Assembly: GCA_003476595.1 (NCBI GenBank)
Contig: DMTU01000202.1
Coordinates: 13,265-22,073 of the forward strand
Reading direction: 5' to 3'
From: Acidimicrobiaceae bacterium
Lineage (GTDB): Bacteria; Actinomycetota; Acidimicrobiia; Acidimicrobiales; Salinilacustritrichaceae
DNA: 8,809 nt
This document shows positions 5,223 through 8,809 of this stretch, piece after piece (position 1 is the first letter of the stretch; each line of letters starts with the position of its first letter). The notes below the pieces were generated by a model, which saw only the letters and a list, made by a program, of their open reading frames with translations, did no database searches and was not told the origin of the DNA. Both the position numbers and the translations under genes were made by a program.

Positions 5223-5503
5223 ACGGGGCGGCTGCAGCCCGCCGGCGTCACCCGTCCATGCGGGCACCGGTGAACACTGCCGCGGTGCAGCGCAGGGTGG
5301 TCGCCACCGTGCGCGCCGCCGGCGGCGACCACCCGGAGGTGGCCGCGTCCGTGCTCGCGGTCCGGGGGACGAGCGGCCTGGCTCCCGACGCGTTCGCCCG
5401 ACGCGCCGGGGTGCACCCCGACGTGCTCCGCCGGGCCGAGGCCGGCGAGATCTGCCGGGATCAGCTGCCCGGTCCGCTGCGGCGCATGGTCCCGCCGGCC
5501 TGA
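5219..5503 (+). CDS. Small helix-turn-helix (XRE-like) protein coupled to the sigma-like gene
   Basis: A 94-aa basic protein. GTG 5219 overlaps the TGA of the sigma-like gene in the form GTGA, and GGAG (5207-5210) stands eight bases upstream. An internal ATG at 5258 is a weaker alternative without such a site. After a basic N-terminus (AARRRH) there is a helix TAAVQRRVVATVRAAG (20-35), then HPEVAASVLAVRGTSG (38-53), then a helix-turn-helix-like stretch PDAFARRAGVHPDVLRRAEAG (56-76) that resembles the Cro/XRE pattern, ending LPGPLRRM. There is no membrane segment or cysteine cluster. The overlap with the sigma-like gene argues for a linked job, such as a partner, co-regulator or antagonist of it; this is inference from gene order. 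The family is not known to me beyond the HTH resemblance. Confidence 0.72.
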   Translation: MNGAAAARRRHPSMRAPVNTAAVQRRVVATVRAAGGDHPEVAASVLAVRGTSGLAPDAFARRAGVHPDVLRRAEAGEICRDQLPGPLRRMVPPA

Positions 5504-5512
5504 CGGGGCCGG
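5495..5512. terminator. Hairpin between convergent genes, candidate bidirectional terminator
   Basis: CCGGCC (5495-5500) and GGCCGG (5507-5512) form a 6-bp stem with a 6-nt loop. The loop contains the stop codon of the small HTH gene, and the stem abuts the stop of the binding-protein gene. No T-run is present on either strand. Confidence 0.35.
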
Positions 5513-6991
5513 TCAGAAGTTCTCGTCGGCGTAGCTCTCCAGCGCCTCGGTGATCGTCCGGTCGGCCTCCGTGATCGCCCCGTCCACGTCGACGCCGCCG
5601 AACAGGAGGGCGTCGAGGGCCGACCGCACTGCGCTGCGGGTCTCGGTGTAGGGCCCGATCTGGGGGCCGGGGTGGTCCGGATCCACCTTCTGGAGGCCGT
5701 CGTAGGCGACCTGGAGCCAGCGCCCGGGGCGGGTGTTCGTCCAGAAGTCCTGGACCTCGGCCGAGTCGACCGTGGCCTGCCGGACCGGGAGGTACGAGCC
5801 CTGGAGGTGCCACTGGGCCTGGTTCTCGGGCTCGTTGACGTACTTGATGAAGTCCCACGCCGCGGCCTGGACCTCGGGCGGCGTGGTGTTGGTGATGTAC
5901 CAGACCCCGCCGCCGAGCTGGCCCTCACCGGGCCCCTCGAGGCCCGGGAACGGCCCGGCGTCGACGTTCACGTCGATCGGCGGGAGCTCTCCCTCCAGGC
6001 CGAGCTCGGCCGGATCCAGGTTGCCTTCCAGCACGGAGTTGATCGTGGTGACCGCGGTCGAGGTCTCGATCGTCATGGACGACTGCTCGAGGCCGATGGC
6101 GAAGTAGTGGTCGAACTGGCCCTCGGTGCCAGGGACCGGGTTGAGCAGCCCGTCGTCCTGCATGGTCTTCAGCTTCTGGAACAGGTCGCGGGTGGTGTCG
6201 CTGTCGAAGGCGCTCTCGGTGGTCGCGCCCTCGCCGCGGCCGTTGTCGTTGCCGACGAGGCTGGCGCCGGCGCCGGTGAGCCAGAACTCGATGAACCAGG
6301 GCTGCATGTTGAGCACGACCGGTCGGTCGACCACCCCGGCGGCCTTGATCTGGCGGGCGTACTCGATCATCTCGTCGAGGGTCTCCGGCGGGCTGTCCGG
6401 GTCGAGGCCGGCGGCCTCGAAGTGGTCGCGGTTGTAGTACAGCAGCACGGTCGAGACGTTGAACGACGCCGGCTGCAGGACGCCGTCGACGCTGTAGAAG
6501 TCGACGACGCCCGGTGCGAAGTCCTCGTAGCCGTCGTAGCCGTCGGCCTCCGCGCAGTCCCCGGCGGGCACGATGGTGCCTGAATCGGCGAGGAACTGGG
6601 TGTTCGTGTCCTCCATGATCCCGATGCCGGGCAGCTCCCGGCTGGGGATGCCCTGGCGGTACTTGCGCAGCAGCTCCTCGTAGGAGGCGCCCTGGTTCTC
6701 GACCTGGATGCGCACCCGGTCCTGGGACCCGTTGTAGGCGTCGGCCATGTCGTTCAGGGTCTCGTTCGTCAGCCCGACGTACGCATGCCAGAGCGTGACG
6801 TCGACCGGGCCCTCGGCGTCCTCGAGCGCGTCGACCGGGCAGGTGGTGCCGTTGCCGCCGTCGCCGCCGGTGTCCCCGCCGGCCGCCTGGTCGCCGGTCT
6901 CCCCGGAGTCGCCGCCGCAGGCCGCGGCGAGCAGGACCGCAGCCAGCAGCGCAGCGAGCAGGGCGCGGGGTCGATGGGTTCGGGGGGTCAT
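5513..6991 (-). CDS. UgpB-like extracellular solute-binding lipoprotein of a carbohydrate ABC transporter
   Basis: A 492-aa protein from ATG 6991, with AGGAG (7003-6999) seven bases upstream. The signal peptide RALLAALLAAVLLAAAC ends in the lipobox Cys25, followed by a Gly/Asp-rich linker. The mature part begins VDVTLWHAYVG, the first strand of family 1 binding proteins. Further family marks are SYEELLRKYRQG, the hinge stretch NVSTVLLYYNRDHFEAAGLD, AAWDFIKYVNEPENQAQWH and GSYLPVRQATVD; the last is close to the WHxxxGYLPI pattern of UgpB. It would sit on the outer membrane leaflet and deliver a sugar or glycerol-phosphate-type ligand to the two permeases encoded upstream in the same operon. 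The exact ligand cannot be read from the sequence. It is the last gene of the visible operon, 26 bases after the second permease. The length is somewhat above the 420-450 aa usual for the family, partly because of the linker. Confidence 0.93.
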   Translation of the reverse strand: MTPRTHRPRALLAALLAAVLLAAACGGDSGETGDQAAGGDTGGDGGNGTTCPVDALEDAEGPVDVTLWHAYVGLTNETLNDMADAYNGSQDRVRIQVENQGASYEELLRKYRQGIPSRELPGIGIMEDTNTQFLADSGTIVPAGDCAEADGYDGYEDFAPGVVDFYSVDGVLQPASFNVSTVLLYYNRDHFEAAGLDPDSPPETLDEMIEYARQIKAAGVVDRPVVLNMQPWFIEFWLTGAGASLVGNDNGRGEGATTESAFDSDTTRDLFQKLKTMQDDGLLNPVPGTEGQFDHYFAIGLEQSSMTIETSTAVTTINSVLEGNLDPAELGLEGELPPIDVNVDAGPFPGLEGPGEGQLGGGVWYITNTTPPEVQAAAWDFIKYVNEPENQAQWHLQGSYLPVRQATVDSAEVQDFWTNTRPGRWLQVAYDGLQKVDPDHPGPQIGPYTETRSAVRSALDALLFGGVDVDGAITEADRTITEALESYADENF

Positions 6992-7017
6992 CGCAGTGCT
7001 CCTGTGAGGGGAGGTCG

Positions 7018-7941
7018 TCAGCCCTTGACCGCACCGGCGGTCAGGCCTCGGATCAGGTGACGTTGGAAGAAGATGAGGATGGCGAGGATCGGCAGCGCGG
7101 CGATGATGGCGGCCGCGAAGCCCAGGTTGAGCTGGTTGATGTTCTCGCTCGCGAACTTCGGCAGCGCGATCTGGATCGTGTCCCACGCCTCGCGCGTGAT
7201 GATCGAGCGGGGCCACAGGTACTGGTTCCACGCCGACAGGAACGAGATCACCGTGAACGAGGCGATGATCGGCCGGGTGACGGGCACGGCCACGTGCCAG
7301 AGGAACCCGAGGTGGCCGTAGCCGTCGAGCTCGGCGGCGTCGCGGAGGTCGTCGGGGATGCCGAGGAAGCCCTGGCGGATGAGGAAGGTGCCGAACGCCG
7401 CGGCGAGGAACGGCGCGGTCAGGCCCTGGAAGGAGTTGAACCAGCCGAGCGTCCGGATCGTCTCCACGTTGGCGATGAGCGTCACCTCGATCGGCAGCAT
7501 CAGCGTCGCCATGAAGCCCACGAACGCGAGCCGGCGGAACGGGAACCGCAGGAACGCGAACGCGTAGGCGGCCAGCACCGAGGTGACGACCTGCGCGGTG
7601 GCGATGATGATCGTCATGCCCGCCGAGGTCAGGAGTCGTCGGTCGAGGTCGCCCTGGCGGAACGCACGGGAGAACACGTCCCACTCGGGCTCCACCGGAC
7701 GGGGCGGCTGCCCGGCGGTCAGGTAGGCGATGGGCTGGGACAGCGCCCGGACCAGGATCATCCAGACCGGGAACAGCACGATCAGCGAGAGCAGGGTCAA
7801 GGTGAGGTACCACCCCACCTGCTTGGCGAGGCGGGCACGGCTGCCTGGTCGCGCCGAGGGGGTCCGGGCCGCCGGGACGTCGCCGAGGCCGGGTGTGGCG
7901 GGTTCCACGACCGGGTCGTCGTCCGTCGTCGGCTCGCTCAT
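7018..7941 (-). CDS. Carbohydrate ABC transporter permease, UgpE/MalG type
   Basis: A 307-aa inner-membrane protein from ATG 7941, which overlaps the stop of the upstream permease (ATGA), a sign of translational coupling. A Pro-rich cytoplasmic N-terminus of about 40 residues precedes the first membrane helix WYLTLTLLSLIVLFPVWMIL. Several hydrophobic segments follow, including GMTIIIATAQVVTSVLAAYA, ASFTVISFLSAWNQYLW and GFAAAIIAALPILAILIFF. The EAA coupling loop that docks on the ATPase is DAAELDGYGHLGFLWHVAVP (201-220). The C-terminus RGLTAGAVKG is the hallmark end of this permease subfamily. It forms the channel with the other permease. No ATP-binding subunit gene is in the window; it may lie upstream or elsewhere, since carbohydrate importers of this class often share an unlinked MsmK/UgpC-type ATPase. 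Confidence 0.94.
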   Translation of the reverse strand: MSEPTTDDDPVVEPATPGLGDVPAARTPSARPGSRARLAKQVGWYLTLTLLSLIVLFPVWMILVRALSQPIAYLTAGQPPRPVEPEWDVFSRAFRQGDLDRRLLTSAGMTIIIATAQVVTSVLAAYAFAFLRFPFRRLAFVGFMATLMLPIEVTLIANVETIRTLGWFNSFQGLTAPFLAAAFGTFLIRQGFLGIPDDLRDAAELDGYGHLGFLWHVAVPVTRPIIASFTVISFLSAWNQYLWPRSIITREAWDTIQIALPKFASENINQLNLGFAAAIIAALPILAILIFFQRHLIRGLTAGAVKG

Positions 7942-8809
7942 GCCCGGTCGCTCCCGTAGTGCACCCGTCGCTCGAGCAGCAGGAACTGGCCGAGGGCCAC
8001 GAGGAAGGTGATGACGAACAGGCCCACGGCCATGACCGATCCCTCGCCGACGGCTCCGCCCTGCTGCTGCTGGAAGATCTTGAACACCAGCGTCTCGGTC
8101 GAGCCGGCCGGGCCGCCGTTGGTGAGGATGTCGATCTGGGCGAAGGCCTGGAAGGCGAAGACCGTGAGGACCACCACGAGGAACAGCAGGGTGGGGGAGA
8201 GCATCGGGAGCGTGACGGTGAAGAACCGCCTCGTCGGGCTCATGCCGTCGACCGTGGCGGCCTCGTTGATCTCGTCGGGGATGGCCTGCAGGCCGGCGAG
8301 CACGATGATGAAGGTGAGCCCGAGGTTCTGCCAGATGGAGCTGAGCGCGACCCCGAACAGCGCCCGGTCGGGGTCGCGGAGCCAGTCGACCTCGAGGTAG
8401 CCGACGGTCGGGTTGATCAGGACGAGCCAGACGATGCTGGCCACGGCCACCGACGTCGCCACCGTCGAGGCGAAGATCGTGTGGAAGATCTTGATGCCGC
8501 GCAACCGGCGGTTGGCGGCCACCGCCAGCAGCACGCCGAGCACCAACCCGGCGGGCACGGTGTAGAGCACGTACCGGACGGTGATGCTGAGTCCCTCGCG
8601 GAACTCCTCGCCGGTGAGCACCTCGACGTACTGCTCGGTGCCGACCCAGCGCTGCCGGGTCCGGGTCTGGTTCTGCTGGAAGAACCCCAGGTAGACGATG
8701 CGCCCGATGGGATAGAAGAAGAACGCCCCGAACACCACGACCGACGGGGCGAGGAACAGCGCCGCCAGGCCGGCCTCGCGGGTCCGCCGGCGCCGCCACC
8801 ACGACGGTC
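7938..8809 (-). CDS. Carbohydrate ABC transporter permease, UgpA/MalF type, N-terminus cut by the window edge
   Basis: The visible part is 289 residues. The frame stays open through the right edge, with SWWRRRRTREAGLAALFLAP ahead of VVVFGAFFFYPIGRIVYLGFF. An internal GTG at 8738 would start inside this first membrane helix, so the true start lies beyond 8809. Family marks are the basic stretch before helix 1, several membrane segments (VLYTVPAGLVLGVLLAVAA, FIIVLAGLQAIP, LLFLVVVLTVFAFQAFAQID) and the EAA loop EAATVDGMSPTRRFFTVTLP. TNGGPAGSTETLVFKIF is typical of the subfamily. It pairs with the UgpE/MalG-type permease encoded next, with which it shares an ATGA overlap. The binding lipoprotein follows that gene. 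Confidence 0.93.
   Translation of the reverse strand, partial: PSWWRRRRTREAGLAALFLAPSVVVFGAFFFYPIGRIVYLGFFQQNQTRTRQRWVGTEQYVEVLTGEEFREGLSITVRYVLYTVPAGLVLGVLLAVAANRRLRGIKIFHTIFASTVATSVAVASIVWLVLINPTVGYLEVDWLRDPDRALFGVALSSIWQNLGLTFIIVLAGLQAIPDEINEAATVDGMSPTRRFFTVTLPMLSPTLLFLVVVLTVFAFQAFAQIDILTNGGPAGSTETLVFKIFQQQQGGAVGEGSVMAVGLFVITFLVALGQFLLLERRVHYGSDRA

Noticed and set aside
4506..5858. 450-aa minus-strand open frame opposite the sigma-like and HTH genes
   Set aside because: It is low-complexity Arg/Gly/Pro-rich and crosses the end of the binding-protein gene; the plus-strand frames have HTH motifs and overlapping start/stop coupling.
6798..6842. Direct repeat GTCGACCGGGC within the binding-protein gene
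   Set aside because: It encodes similar PVD-containing residues in a low-complexity linker and does not look like a separate element.
6992..7813. N-terminal extension of the binding-protein frame to 7813
   Set aside because: It overlaps the second permease in another frame and lacks family character; ATG 6991 has a good ribosome binding site and signal peptide.

Overview
The window is high-GC DNA with dense coding on both strands, GTG as well as ATG starts and short intergenic gaps. It looks like an actinobacterium. An Acidimicrobiia-type lineage is my best guess, based on an InhA-like enoyl-ACP reductase with a Y-x6-K active site, an actinobacterial tmRNA tag ending in ALAA, and a RGLTAGAVKG-ended sugar-type permease. 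The lineage call is inference: no rRNA or other phylogenetic marker is present.

Layout from left to right. (1) 1-137, minus: the N-terminus of a CoxS-like [2Fe-2S] subunit, cut by the window edge. (2) 138-336: a leader containing two overlapping GC-rich hairpins. (3) 337-699, minus: an unrecognised 120-aa protein with a strong ribosome binding site. (4) 886-1656, minus: InhA/FabI enoyl-ACP reductase, divergent from (5) 1792-2094, plus: a small winged-helix regulator. (6) 2104-3123 and 3146-3889, minus: a PRMT-like methyltransferase downstream of a SurA-N-type lipoprotein, probably one transcript, with a palindrome at the predicted promoter. (7) 4033-4413, minus: tmRNA (ssrA) with tag ANKQSSYALAA and its own terminator. 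(8) 4533-5222 and 5219-5503, plus: a sigma-70-like protein translationally coupled to a small HTH protein. (9) 5513-8809, minus: a carbohydrate-type ABC transporter operon of two permeases followed by a UgpB-like binding lipoprotein. The first permease runs off the right edge.

Most of the content is housekeeping: fatty-acid synthesis, ribosome rescue, envelope protein handling and sugar uptake. The less ordinary parts are the sigma-like/HTH gene pair next to ssrA, the bacterial PRMT-like enzyme with both double-E glutamates, the palindrome upstream of the lipoprotein gene, and the 120-aa orphan. No CRISPR array, insertion sequence, phage gene or recognisable defence system was seen.
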